DNA from: Stutzerimonas stutzeri
Lineage (GTDB): Bacteria; Pseudomonadota; Gammaproteobacteria; Pseudomonadales; Pseudomonadaceae
Reading direction: 5' to 3'
Assembly (NCBI RefSeq): GCF_018138085.1
Contig: NZ_CP073105.1
Location: 806,001-870,000, forward strand
Length of the DNA: 64,000 nt
Position 1 is the stretch's first letter. Each line of letters starts with the position of its first letter. The notes under the pieces were generated by a model that saw nothing but the letters and a program-made list of their open reading frames with translations, did not search any database and was not told the origin of the DNA. Shown here piece after piece: positions 9,010 through 18,057 of the stretch. The position numbers were made by a program, and so were the translations under genes.

Positions 9010-9505
9010 TTGGCGAAGCCATTCGCGGTCAAGACTAGGCGTCCCCAACCGCTCCCACGGGTCTTGCGGATGTCGGGAGCGTTCCAGGAGTGATCTTGAC
9101 CCCGAGTGGCGCTGCATCGGAGCACCACGGCGCTGCGCATGTTGTGGGAGCGGTCTCGACCGCGAAGGTAGCCGTCCGAGAGGTAGCGGGGCGTGTGGTT
9201 TTCGTGGTCAAGACCGCTCCCAAGGGTCTTGCGGATGTCGGGAGCGTTCCAGGAGTGATCTTGACCCCGAGTGGCGCTGCACCGGAGCACCACGGCGCTG
9301 CGCATGTTGTGGGAGCGGTCTCGACCGCGAAGGTAGCCGCCCGAGAGGTAGCGGGGCGCGTGGTTTTCGCGGTCAAGACCGCTCCCACGGGTCTTGCGGT
9401 TCGGGTGCGTTGTAGGAGCGACCTTGACCCCGAGGGGCGCGGCACCGGAGCACCACGGCGCTGCGCATGTTGTGGGAGCGGTCTTGACCGCGAATGGGCT
9501 GATAC
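9010..9505. repeat. Tandem palindromic array (type 1), three ~165-bp units
   Basis: GCTCCCACGGGTCTTGCGG recurs (with small changes) at about 9051, 9216 and 9381, giving a 165-bp period. Each unit carries GTGGGAGCGGTCTCGACCGC in inverted arrangement with GCGGTCAAGACCGCTCCCAC. The first copy is interrupted near 9035 by a 14-nt insert TAGGCGTCCCCAAC. Confidence 0.85.
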
Positions 9506-9541
9506 AAGAGCCCCCTGCGAACTGAACACATATCTCCAAAC

Positions 9542-9574
9542 GGCCCGATGCATCGGGCCCGAACAGAACAACAA
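9542..9574 (+). promoter_or_regulatory. Leader palindrome plus CA-motif upstream of leucine dehydrogenase
   Basis: A perfect 18-bp palindrome GGCCCGATGCATCGGGCC (9542-9559) is followed by AACAACAA at 9567-9574 and AGAGGA before the ATG at 9588. This repeats the hairpin-then-CA-motif arrangement of the preceding oxidoreductase leader. Confidence 0.55.
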
Positions 9575-9587
9575 AGAGGAATCAGCA

Positions 9588-10682
9588 ATGTCCGTTTTCA
9601 CCCATCCCGATTTCGATCACCACGAGCAGGTGGTGTTCTGTCACGACAAAGCATCGGGGCTGCGCGCGATCATCGCCATCCACGACACCACGCTCGGCCC
9701 GGCGCTGGGTGGTTGCCGGATGTTCCCTTACGCCAGCGATGACGACGCCGTGCGTGACGTGCTGCGCCTGTCACGCGGCATGACGCTGAAATCCTCGCTG
9801 GCCGGCCTCAAGCTCGGTGGCGGCAAGGCGGTGATCATCGGCGATCCGCATACCGGCAAGAGCCAGGCGCTGCTGCACGCCATGGGCGATTTCGTCGACA
9901 GCCTCGGTGGGCGCTACATCACCGCGGCTGACTCGGGCACCGGCGAGCCGGAAATGCAGGCCTTTGCCCAGCGCACCCGCCATGTCATCGGCGCGACACC
10001 GCGTACCACTCTGGACGGCAGCATCGCCAGCGGCGACCCGTCGCCCTCCACGGCGCTCGGCGTGTTCGTCGGTCTGCGCGAAGCCGTGCGCCAACGCCTC
10101 GGCCGGGATGATCTGACAGGCCTGAAGGTCGCCATCCAGGGCGTCGGGCATGTCGGTATGGGCCTGGCCCGGCACCTCAAGGCTGCGGGTGCCGAGTTAT
10201 GGGTCTGCGACATTTTCGATGCCAACGTGCAGCAGGCGGTGACCGAGCTCGGCGCCCATGCTGTGCGCCCGCACGATATCGTAGGCCTCGACGTGGATGT
10301 CTTCGCGCCCTGTGCCATGGGCGGCGTTCTCAATGCCGAAACCCTGCAGACACTGCGTGCACCGGTGATCGCCGGCGCGGCGAACAACCAGCTGGCGAGC
10401 CCCGAGATCGGCGTCGAGCTGCAGCGTCGCAATCATCTCTACGCGCCGGACTACGCGATCAATGCCGGCGGCATCATCGACGTCTACTACCAGCGCATCG
10501 GTGGCAGCGCGGCGCAGATCGACGCGCATGTCAAAGGCATCGGCGAGACCCTGCGCGAGATCTTTACCCGCGCGGCGGCCAGCGGTGAGCCGACTTCGAT
10601 CATCGCTGATCGTCTGGCACTCGAGCGGCTGCACGTCGGTGAAGATTCGGCACAGCCGAGCCAGCAACGACTGCACGCGTAG
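9588..10682 (+). CDS. Leucine/branched-chain amino acid dehydrogenase (Glu/Leu/Phe/Val dehydrogenase family)
   Basis: 364 residues. It would catalyse NAD-dependent oxidative deamination of leucine, valine or isoleucine to 2-oxo acids. The dimerisation/catalytic domain has [26 protein letters not shown] (with the glycine-rich catalytic lysine region near residue 80) and DSGTGEPEM. The Rossmann domain has [15 protein letters not shown] near residue 185. The C-terminal [11 protein letters not shown] segment is typical of leucine dehydrogenases; phenylalanine dehydrogenase is the main alternative. It starts 579 bp after the oxidoreductase that can use 2-oxo acids and is followed by an amino-acid transporter, which fits a catabolic role. 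Confidence 0.88.
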   Translation: MSVFTHPDFDHHEQVVFCHDKASGLRAIIAIHDTTLGPALGGCRMFPYASDDDAVRDVLRLSRGMTLKSSLAGLKLGGGKAVIIGDPHTGKSQALLHAMGDFVDSLGGRYITAADSGTGEPEMQAFAQRTRHVIGATPRTTLDGSIASGDPSPSTALGVFVGLREAVRQRLGRDDLTGLKVAIQGVGHVGMGLARHLKAAGAELWVCDIFDANVQQAVTELGAHAVRPHDIVGLDVDVFAPCAMGGVLNAETLQTLRAPVIAGAANNQLASPEIGVELQRRNHLYAPDYAINAGGIIDVYYQRIGGSAAQIDAHVKGIGETLREIFTRAAASGEPTSIIADRLALERLHVGEDSAQPSQQRLHA

Positions 10683-10689
10683 CGACTTT

Positions 10690-10716
10690 CCGGGCGGCCC
10701 TGGTGCCGCCCGGTTT
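10690..10716 (+). terminator. Rho-independent terminator after leucine dehydrogenase
   Basis: Stem CCGGGCGGC (10690-10698) and GCCGCCCGG (10705-10713) followed by a short T run. Confidence 0.7.
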
Positions 10717-10851
10717 CTTCCGCAGCCCAGCCGTACTGCCGAGCCTTTGACGGAAGCGTTGCAGTCAGCCCAATCGCAGCCCGGCGCCATGCGGTCGCAA
10801 ACCGGGCGGCTCTGGTCCCAATCGGCGTTTCCGTTGTACAGCCCTGACAAA

Positions 10852-10859
10852 AACAACAA
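10852..10859 (+). promoter_or_regulatory. CA-motif upstream of the first NSS transporter
   Basis: AACAACAA within AAAAACAACAAGCAGGA, directly before the ribosome binding site and the ATG at 10873. Predicted Hfq/Crc site by motif match. Confidence 0.55.
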
Positions 10860-10872
10860 GCAGGAATCCGCA

Positions 10873-12282
10873 ATGACAGACAAAAGCAGCCTCGTCGCCG
10901 GCACGCTCGGTGGCGCCTCCGCACGTACTCAGCAAAGCGCGGCGCGCGGTCTCTGGTCCTCGCGCTGGGTGTTCTTCCTGGCCGCCACCGGTTCGGCGGT
11001 CGGCCTGGGCAATATCTGGAAATTCCCCTACATCACCGGCCAGAACGGCGGCGGCGCCTTCGTGCTGGTCTATCTCGGCTGCATCCTGCTGATCGGCATC
11101 CCGTTGCTGATGGCCGAGGTGATGATCGGCCGGCGCGGTCGGCAGAACCCTGACGGCGCGGTGGCGCGCCTGGCCCGCGAGGCCGGCGCCAGCACGCGTT
11201 GGCGCGCGGCCGGCTGGCTCGGCGGGCTGACCGGTTTTCTGATTCTGAGCTTCTACCTGGTGGTCGCCGGCTGGGCCCTGGCCTACGTCCCGGCCAGCTT
11301 CATCGGCGACTTCAACGGCGTCAGCGGCGATACCAGCGGGGCGATGTTCAACGCGCTGCTGGCCGATCCGCTGCGGCTGGTCGTCAGCGGCAGCCTGGTG
11401 CTGGCGGCGACCATGCTGATCGTCGGTTTCGGCGTGCGGGGTGGTCTGGAGCGCTCGCTGCGCTTTCTGATGCCCGGGTTGTTCGTGCTGTTGCTGCTAC
11501 TGGTCGGCTACGCCGCGCTCAACGGTGAGTTCGCCCGCGGTGTGGAATTCCTCTTCGTGCCGGACTTCTCCAAGCTGACCGCGACCAGCGTGCTGATCGC
11601 CCTGGGCCATGCCTTCTTCACGCTGAGCCTCGGCTGCGGCGCGATGATGGTCTATGGCTCTTACCTGCCGGAGGGCACCTCGATCGCCAAGACGTCGATT
11701 CTGGTAGCCCTGGCCGACACCGCCGTGGCGCTACTGGCAGGCCTGGCGATCTTCCCGCTGGTGTTCGGCAATGCCCTGGAGCCGGGCGCCGGGCCGGGAC
11801 TGATCTTCGTCACCCTGCCGATCGCCTTCGGCCAGATGCCGCTGGGCCAATTGGTGGGCGGGCTGTTCTTCATCATGCTGGTGATCGCCGCGCTGACTTC
11901 GGCGATCTCACTGAGCGAGCCGAGCATCGCCTGGATGACCGAGCGCTTCGGCATGAGCCGCCTCAAGGCTGTGTTGGTCAGTGGCGCGGTGCTCTGGTTG
12001 CTGAGCCTCGGCAGTGTGTTCTCGTTCAACCATTGGGCCGACTATCAGGTATTCGGCAAGACCTTCTTCGACAGCCTCGACTACCTGACCACCAACTGGC
12101 TGATGCCGCTCGGCGGTCTCGCCACGGTGCTGTTCACCGGCTGGGTGATGAAGCGCGAGGCGGTACGCGACGCGATCGGCATCCGCCAGCAGGGCCTTTT
12201 CCAGGCCTGGTGGCTGCTGCTGCGCTTTGGTACGCCGCTGGCAATCGTGCTGGTGTTTCTCAATCTGAGCGGGGTGATCTGA
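10873..12282 (+). CDS. Sodium-dependent transporter, NSS (SNF) family
   Basis: 469 residues and highly hydrophobic. The NSS signature GSAVGLGNIWKFPYITGQNG lies near residue 40 and supplies sodium-site backbone residues; later helices include GHAFFTLSLGCGAMMVYGSY and ALTSAISLSEPSIAW. Bacterial members import amino acids (LeuT, TnaT) with Na+. An N-terminal extension of about 30 polar residues precedes the first helix. Its position after leucine dehydrogenase and before a second NSS gene suggests uptake of branched-chain or aromatic amino acids, which is inference. Confidence 0.9.
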   Translation: MTDKSSLVAGTLGGASARTQQSAARGLWSSRWVFFLAATGSAVGLGNIWKFPYITGQNGGGAFVLVYLGCILLIGIPLLMAEVMIGRRGRQNPDGAVARLAREAGASTRWRAAGWLGGLTGFLILSFYLVVAGWALAYVPASFIGDFNGVSGDTSGAMFNALLADPLRLVVSGSLVLAATMLIVGFGVRGGLERSLRFLMPGLFVLLLLLVGYAALNGEFARGVEFLFVPDFSKLTATSVLIALGHAFFTLSLGCGAMMVYGSYLPEGTSIAKTSILVALADTAVALLAGLAIFPLVFGNALEPGAGPGLIFVTLPIAFGQMPLGQLVGGLFFIMLVIAALTSAISLSEPSIAWMTERFGMSRLKAVLVSGAVLWLLSLGSVFSFNHWADYQVFGKTFFDSLDYLTTNWLMPLGGLATVLFTGWVMKREAVRDAIGIRQQGLFQAWWLLLRFGTPLAIVLVFLNLSGVI

Positions 12283-12732
12283 GCCGTCGCCGCAACGGTC
12301 TGTCCCGGTGCGGCGACTTGTCGCAACTGCTTGTCAGGTTTTCGTTACAGCGGAGCGCATCCGGCGCCGGAGCACCGCGTCTGTAGCGCGCTGTAAAGAA
12401 TACCTGCCACAGCACGGCGCGTGGACAAGGCTGTGTCGCTGGCGGTGGGCTTGTTTGGCGATCCGCGGTGGTTTGTGATGGCTCAAGCTCCGCTGATCGG
12501 TACGTGAGGGCCGGTGCGTTGACTGTTCATACGGGGCGCCCGGTATCTTCATCCATTCTGAACAGGCGCGACAGTCAGGATGGATGAAGCAGCGCAGACC
12601 TCGGAGCGCCAAGCACCAGCCAATGTCCGGCGCTGCGTAACCCATCGTTCTGCGGTGAGCCGGCACTAGCTTCTGGACCCAGCTGCGCAAACCGCCGCGG
12701 GGGGCGGGATCAACGATCAATCAGGGATTGCC
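12283..12732. other. 450-bp intergenic region without a recognised gene
   Basis: An imperfect stem near 12285-12320 (GTCGCCGCAAC with GTGCGGCGAC) may end the transporter transcript. Open frames here on either strand have no recognisable protein character. No clear regulatory box was seen. Confidence 0.4.
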
Positions 12733-13404
12733 ATGAACGACACCCAGACCAACGCGTCTTCGACGCTCAAGCTCTATGGCTACTGGCGCTCCAGCGCCGC
12801 CTATCGGGTGCGTATCGCCCTCAACCTCAAGGGCCTGGCCTTCGAGAATCTGCCGGTGCATCTGGTCAAGGATGGTGGCCAGCAGCATGCGGCCGATTAC
12901 AAGGCGCTCAACCCGCAGGAACTGGTGCCTCTGCTGGTCGATGGCAACGAGCGCATCAGCCAGTCGTTGGCGATCCTCGAGTATCTGGAGGAGGTGTTTC
13001 CGTTGCCGGCGCTGCTGCCGCACGACCCGGCCGATCGGGCGCGGGTACGTTCGTTGGCGCTGCACATCGCCTGCGACCTGCATCCACTGAACAACCTGCG
13101 TGTCCTGCAATACCTCAGTGGCCCGCTGGGCGTCGAGGATGAGGCCAAGCAGCAATGGATAAAACACTGGATCGCTACCGGCCTGGCTGGTGTCGAGCAG
13201 GGGTTGGCCGCCTTCGACGGCAAGCTGTCACTCGGCAGACGGCCCGGTTATCTGGAGGCATGCCTGGTCCCGCAGGTATACAATGCGCGCCGTTTTTCCT
13301 GTGACCTCAGTGCGTATCCACGCATTTTGCAGATGACCGAGCAGTGCGAAACCCTCGAAGCCTTTGCCAAAGCAGCTCCGGAGGTGCAGCCCGACGCTCA
13401 ATGA
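12733..13404 (+). CDS. maiA: Maleylacetoacetate isomerase / zeta-class glutathione S-transferase
   Basis: 223 residues. The zeta-class signature SSAAYRVRIALNLKGL is near residue 20, with LNPQELVPLLVDG and SQSLAILEYLEE forming the glutathione-binding thioredoxin fold, and an all-helical C-terminal domain including CDLHPLNNLRVLQYL. It would isomerise maleylacetoacetate to fumarylacetoacetate in tyrosine/homogentisate breakdown, using glutathione. The partner genes hmgA and fahA are not in the window, but the phh operon at 20-23 kb feeds the same pathway. It sits between two NSS transporters. Confidence 0.88.
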   Translation: MNDTQTNASSTLKLYGYWRSSAAYRVRIALNLKGLAFENLPVHLVKDGGQQHAADYKALNPQELVPLLVDGNERISQSLAILEYLEEVFPLPALLPHDPADRARVRSLALHIACDLHPLNNLRVLQYLSGPLGVEDEAKQQWIKHWIATGLAGVEQGLAAFDGKLSLGRRPGYLEACLVPQVYNARRFSCDLSAYPRILQMTEQCETLEAFAKAAPEVQPDAQ

Positions 13405-13430
13405 AAGAAAGGTCGATCCGCCTTGCCACT

Positions 13431-13481
13431 CCGTCGCGTCACGAGCGCGACGGGTTCGATTTCCGTCACAGATAACAACAA
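13431..13481 (+). promoter_or_regulatory. Leader hairpin plus CA-motif upstream of the second NSS transporter
   Basis: Perfect 8-bp stem CCGTCGCG (13431-13438) with CGCGACGG (13446-13453), then AACAACAA at 13474-13481 and CAGGTGACGC before the ATG at 13493. Third leader in this block with a hairpin followed by the predicted Hfq/Crc motif. Confidence 0.5.
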
Positions 13482-13492
13482 ACAGGTGACGC

Positions 13493-14959
13493 ATGACCCG
13501 TGAAACCCCCAAAAACCTCTGGCTCTCCCGCTGGGGTTTTATCCTCGCCGCGACCGGTTCGGCCGTCGGACTGGGCAATATCTGGAAATTCCCCTACATC
13601 ACCGGCCAATACGGCGGTGGTGCCTTCGTATTGATGTATCTGGCCTGCATCCTGGCCATCGGCATTCCCGTGATGATGACCGAGATCGCCATCGGCCGCC
13701 GCGGCCGCGGCAGCCCCATCGATGCCATCGGCCGTGCCGTGCGCGAGAACGGTAGCAGTGCCCTGTGGAAGGGCGTCGGCGGCATGGCCATGGCCGCTGG
13801 CTTCCTGATTCTCTGCTTCTACGTGGTGGTGGCCGGTTGGGCCTTCGCCTACACGGTCAAGATGCTCGACGGCTCGCTCACGGCCAGTTCCGTCGACAGC
13901 CTGGCGCAGGTGTTCGAGGCGCATAACGCCAACCCCTGGCAACTCGGTGGCTGGAGCGTGCTGGTGGCGCTGCTGACGTTGTGGATCGTCGCCAAGGGCG
14001 TGCAACAGGGCATCGAGAGTTCGGTGCGCTGGATGATGCCGGGGCTGGCCGTGATGCTGTTGATCCTCGTGGGTTACGCCTTCACCAGCGGCGGCTTCGA
14101 CGAAGGCTTCGCCTTCCTGTTCAGTTTCGACACCTCCAAGCTCACCGGTGAAGCGCTGCTGGCCGCGCTCGGCCACGCCTTCTTCACCCTCAGCCTAGCC
14201 TCCGGGGCGATCCTCACCTACGGCTCCTATATCCCCGACGGCCAGTCCATCACCCGCACCACCTTCATGGTGGCCATCGCCGATACCGCGGTGGCACTGC
14301 TGGCGGGCCTGGCGATCTTCCCGATCATCTTCGCCAACGGCATGGACCCGACCGCTGGTCCCGGGCTGATCTTCATGAGCCTGCCGCTGGCCTTCCAGCA
14401 GATGCCGTTCGGCACGCTGTTCGGCACCTTGTTCTTCGCCATGGTGTCGATCGCGGCGCTGACCTCGGCCATCTCTATGATCGAAGCCACCGTGGCCTAC
14501 CTGAACGAAAAACATGGTGTCAGCCGCATCAAGGCCGCCGTGGGTGCCGGCGTGGTGCTGCTGGTGATCAGCCTGCTGGCCATGCTCTCGTTCAACCTGA
14601 TGGCCGGCTGGACGCCGCTGGGCAAGAACTTCTTCGATTGGCTGGACTACCTGACGTCGCGCTGGATGATGCCGCTGGGTGGGATCTTCATCGTGATCTT
14701 TGCCGGCTACGTACTGCGCAGCGAGATCATGCGTGATGAGCTGGGCTTGCCGCCGCTGGGTTATGCGCTCTGGCTGTTCATGGTGCGCTACGTTTGCCCG
14801 GTGCTGATCACCATGGTCTTCCTGCACGCCCTCGGCTGGTTGGGCTTCGACCCACTGGTGCGCTGGTACTGGATAGCTGGCGCCATCGGCGCGCTGACCG
14901 TCCTCGGCGAGGGGCTGCGGCCACGGGTATGGCCGGCACTGGTCGGGCGTAGTGCCTGA
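13493..14959 (+). CDS. Sodium-dependent transporter, NSS (SNF) family, second copy
   Basis: 488 residues and paralogous to the protein encoded at 10873. It shares the GSAVGLGNIWKFPYITGQYG signature near residue 20 and a FFTLSLASGAILTYGSY helix. It lacks the polar N-terminal extension of the first copy and has a longer C-terminus with one additional hydrophobic segment (WYWIAGAIGALTVLGEG). It probably imports an amino acid with Na+. The leader resembles those of the other amino-acid genes nearby, suggesting shared catabolite control. Confidence 0.9.
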   Translation: MTRETPKNLWLSRWGFILAATGSAVGLGNIWKFPYITGQYGGGAFVLMYLACILAIGIPVMMTEIAIGRRGRGSPIDAIGRAVRENGSSALWKGVGGMAMAAGFLILCFYVVVAGWAFAYTVKMLDGSLTASSVDSLAQVFEAHNANPWQLGGWSVLVALLTLWIVAKGVQQGIESSVRWMMPGLAVMLLILVGYAFTSGGFDEGFAFLFSFDTSKLTGEALLAALGHAFFTLSLASGAILTYGSYIPDGQSITRTTFMVAIADTAVALLAGLAIFPIIFANGMDPTAGPGLIFMSLPLAFQQMPFGTLFGTLFFAMVSIAALTSAISMIEATVAYLNEKHGVSRIKAAVGAGVVLLVISLLAMLSFNLMAGWTPLGKNFFDWLDYLTSRWMMPLGGIFIVIFAGYVLRSEIMRDELGLPPLGYALWLFMVRYVCPVLITMVFLHALGWLGFDPLVRWYWIAGAIGALTVLGEGLRPRVWPALVGRSA

Positions 14960-14991
14960 GCGGCTACAACAGCCTCGCGACAACTGACTGA

Positions 14992-15021
14992 ACGGCACTC
15001 CAGCAATGGAGTGCCGTTTTT
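14992..15021 (+). terminator. Rho-independent terminator after the second NSS transporter
   Basis: Ten-base stem ACGGCACTCC with GGAGTGCCGT around the loop agcaat, followed by TTTTT. Confidence 0.85.
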
Positions 15022-15157
15022 GCGCAGGGCCAGATTCGCCGCCTTCCGATCGGCTTTTACTTCTCCCTGGCCGACCAGCGGCTCTCTCAAGGTCTATCGC
15101 GCCAAGCCGATAAAACGATCAGCACAAGGACGCTTAGCCAGGAAAATGACCTCCGAC

Positions 15158-15171
15158 TTGACCTAGATCAA
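15158..15171 (+). promoter_or_regulatory. FNR/Anr-type box just upstream of the chemoreceptor start
   Basis: TTGACCTAGATCAA matches TTGATNNNNATCAA at 9 of 10 conserved positions. It ends only 13 nt before the ATG at 15185, an unusual place for an activator site. Confidence 0.4.
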
Positions 15172-15184
15172 TACGGACACGCCC

Positions 15185-17074
15185 ATGCCCAGCCGTCTCA
15201 AGTTCAGCCACAAGATCCTGCTGGCCGCGTCACTCGTAGTGATCGCGACCTTCGCATTGTTCACGCTCTATAACGACTACCTGCAGCGCAATGCCATTCA
15301 GGCCAAGCTGGAGAGCTACCTGGACGAGATGGGCAAGGTGACCGCCCATAACATCCAGAACTGGCTGTTCGGCCGCTTGGTGCTGCTCGAGAACACTGCC
15401 CAGACCATCGCTCGCGACAGTTCCGGCGAGGCGGTCGAAGCCCTGGTCAAGCAGCCGGCACTCAGCTCTACCTTCGCTTTCACCTACCTGGGGCGCAGCG
15501 ATGGCGAGTTCATCGTGCATCCGCGCTTCGAGCTGCCGGCCGGTTACGATCCGCGCCAGCGTCCTTGGTACAAGGACGCGATCAATGCCGGCAAGACCAC
15601 GCTGACCGAGCCCTATCTGGATGCGGCCACCAACGAGCTGATCATCACCGCGGCGACCCCGGCCAAGGCCGGTGGTCAGAGCCTGGGCGTGGTCGGTGGC
15701 GACCTCAGCCTCAAGGTGCTGGTGGACATCATCAACGCGCTGAACTTCGACGGCATGGGCTATGCGTTCCTCGTCAGCGGCGACGGCAAGGTGCTGGTCC
15801 ATCCGGACTCCAGCAAAGTGATGAAGACCCTGGCCGAGCTCTATCCGAAGAACACCCCGTCACTGGCCAGTGGCTTCACCGAGGCCGAGCTGGATGGTCA
15901 GCAACGCATCCTCAGCTTCAGTCCCGTAGCCGGCCTGCCATCGGTGACCTGGTACGTCGGTATCTCGGTGGACAAGCAAAAGGCCTACGCGGCGCTGTCC
16001 AGCTTCCGTACCTCGGCCCTGGTTGCTGCGGTGATTGCCGTGGTGTTCATCATCGGGCTGCTGGGCATGCTGATCCGCGTACTGATGCGCCCACTGACCG
16101 ACATGGGTCGGGCCATGGCCAACATCGCCGAAGGCGAGGGCGATCTGACGCGCCGCCTGACCGTGCAATCGCAGGACGAGTTCGGCGAGCTGGCGAAGGC
16201 TTTCAACCGCTTCGTCGAGCGTATCCACGGCTCCATTCGCGAAGTGTCCTCGGCGACCGAGCAGGTCAACGAAGTGGCGCAACGCGTGCTGGCGGCCTCC
16301 AACTCCTCGATGCTCAACTCCGACGAGCAGGCCAGCCGTACCAACAGTGTCGCCGCAGCGATCAACGAGCTCGGCGCCGCCGCGCAGGAGATCGCCCGCA
16401 ACGCCGCAGACGCTTCGCAGCAGGCCAGTGGCGCCAGCCATCAGGCCGAAGACGGACGCAAGGTCGTCGAGCAGAACATCGAGGCGATGCGCCAGCTGTC
16501 GAGCAACATCAGCGCGTCCTGCGCGCAGATCGAAGCGCTGAACAACCAGACCGTTGGCATCGGCCAGATCCTCGACGTGATCAAGGGCATCTCCGAACAG
16601 ACCAACCTGCTGGCGCTCAACGCGGCCATCGAAGCGGCGCGTGCCGGTGAAGCCGGGCGAGGTTTTGCCGTGGTGGCCGATGAAGTCCGCAGCCTGGCGC
16701 ATCGCACCCAGACTTCGGCGCAGGAGATCCACGGGATGATCGAGAAGCTGCAGGTCGGCGCGCGTGACTCGGTCAGCACCATGACCGAGAGCCAGCGCCA
16801 GAGCGAGGCCAGCGTTGGCATCGCCAACCAGGCCGGTGAGCGCTTGGGCAGCGTGACCCAGAGCATTGGCGAGATCGACGCGATGAACCAGTCGGTGGCT
16901 ACTGCGACAGAAGAGCAGACGTCGGTGATCGAGTCGCTGAACATGGACATTACCGAGATCAACACGCTCAACCAGGAGGGGGTGGAGAACCTGCAGTCCA
17001 CGTTGCGCGCTTGTGGGGATCTGGAGCAGCAGGCGGCGCGGTTGAAGCAGTTGGTGGGGAGTTTTCGGATCTGA
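15185..17074 (+). CDS. Methyl-accepting chemotaxis protein with dCache sensor (amino-acid chemoreceptor type)
   Basis: 629 residues. TM1 is near residues 10-30 and TM2 near 275-300, enclosing a periplasmic dCache_1 domain. That domain has [22 protein letters not shown] and GVVGGDLSL, the arrangement (R-x-W-Y, Y, D) known for amino-acid-binding dCache receptors such as PctA. A HAMP domain follows ([20 protein letters not shown]), then the signalling domain with the conserved hairpin tip [19 protein letters not shown]. The ligand is probably an L-amino acid, which matches the catabolic genes just upstream. The ribosome binding site is weak. Confidence 0.9.
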   Translation: MPSRLKFSHKILLAASLVVIATFALFTLYNDYLQRNAIQAKLESYLDEMGKVTAHNIQNWLFGRLVLLENTAQTIARDSSGEAVEALVKQPALSSTFAFTYLGRSDGEFIVHPRFELPAGYDPRQRPWYKDAINAGKTTLTEPYLDAATNELIITAATPAKAGGQSLGVVGGDLSLKVLVDIINALNFDGMGYAFLVSGDGKVLVHPDSSKVMKTLAELYPKNTPSLASGFTEAELDGQQRILSFSPVAGLPSVTWYVGISVDKQKAYAALSSFRTSALVAAVIAVVFIIGLLGMLIRVLMRPLTDMGRAMANIAEGEGDLTRRLTVQSQDEFGELAKAFNRFVERIHGSIREVSSATEQVNEVAQRVLAASNSSMLNSDEQASRTNSVAAAINELGAAAQEIARNAADASQQASGASHQAEDGRKVVEQNIEAMRQLSSNISASCAQIEALNNQTVGIGQILDVIKGISEQTNLLALNAAIEAARAGEAGRGFAVVADEVRSLAHRTQTSAQEIHGMIEKLQVGARDSVSTMTESQRQSEASVGIANQAGERLGSVTQSIGEIDAMNQSVATATEEQTSVIESLNMDITEINTLNQEGVENLQSTLRACGDLEQQAARLKQLVGSFRI

Positions 17075-17091
17075 TCCGGGGATGATGTTAA

Positions 17092-17113
17092 GGGCGCTTC
17101 GGCGCCCTTTTTT
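17092..17113 (+). terminator. Rho-independent terminator after the chemoreceptor
   Basis: GGGCGC-ttcg-GCGCCC stem with a UUCG tetraloop followed by six T residues. Confidence 0.9.
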
Positions 17114-17204
17114 ATTTTGACGAGTTCCACTGCCGTAGGGGCTTGGGATACGGAGTTCCTGCTGCGAGGCGTTGTGCTTCGGGCTCGTGTGGTTAACCCA
17201 TTGG

Positions 17205-17805
17205 CCGGGTTGTTTTAGGCATTTGTTTCGCCCTGCTGGGCGAGTCACTTTTTCTTGAGTGGCCAAGAAAAAGTAACCAAAAAAAGAAGGCCACCCCTGC
17301 ATCCGGACTAGGCGTCCCCGGCTTGCTTCGCAAAACTCCCCTCGCTCCGGCGCCGCTCCGGGGGTCGTCGCGAAGGGACATCCCTGTCCCATCGCTCCTC
17401 GCTCGGCATCCATGCCTCGCGCCCCCCTGCGCAGCACCTACGCTCGGCCTCCTGAAGGGGGATCGGTTCCGAGTTGTCTGAAAGCTGTTAAGCAGAGAAA
17501 CGAAGCGCTTTGCTTGTTTTAATGTGTGCGGACTAGCGAACGACGCCGAACGCCCCTTTCAGGAGGCCGAATGGAATCCGCGCGAAGGGGAGCGAGCGGC
17601 ATGGATGCCGTGAGAGGACTAGGCGTCCCCCCGCGATAAAGGGCCATGGATGGCCCTTGTACGCCGGCCCCCGGAGTGTGGATGGAATGAGGGGGGTCGA
17701 GCGAAGCGAGGCCCGGATGCAGGGGCAAGCGTTTTTGGTTACTTTTTTTGCGCCTGGAAAAAGTGACTCGCCCAGCAGGGCGAAACCAATGCCTCAGCCA
17801 ACTCA
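17205..17805. repeat. Long interrupted inverted repeat element (~600 bp)
   Basis: The left end near 17217-17300 (TTTCGCCCTGCTGGGCGAGT, ACTTTTTC, AAAAGTAACCAAAAA, CCCCTGCATCCGG) is matched in reverse complement at 17712-17795. Inner sequences also pair, for example GGCCTCCTGAAGGGG near 17449 with CCCCTTTCAGGAGGCC near 17552. Short frames inside look like translated repeat, not proteins. GACTAGGCGTCCCC occurs twice inside (17307 and 17618). It is not a recognisable insertion sequence, as no transposase is present. Confidence 0.75.
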
Positions 17806-18057
17806 GTTATCGAGTGTAGCCACGCGCACCAACAGCTTCGCGGCCAAGGCCACTCCTACAACAGCGCACTGTGTGGGCTCTCGAACTTGCACCAGTCTCG
17901 GCGTAGCCCCGGCATTTCGGCCCGTCACGGTGCCGAGTTCGTGGCAGCAGGCGACGACGGCCTCGGTGCCGCCATCGCAATTGACCCATTCCCCACTCCC
18001 ATGGTCGAGATGAACCAAGGCCCGCAACCGCCGGGCCACCCGACCACAGGAGACCTC

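Noticed and set aside
12334..12720. 128-residue minus-strand frame in the intergenic region after the first NSS gene
   Set aside because: No ribosome binding site, no motif and unusual composition.
17193..17381. Short frame reading MSLRDDPRSGAGARGVLRSK
   Set aside because: Translated repeat inside the long inverted repeat, not a gene.
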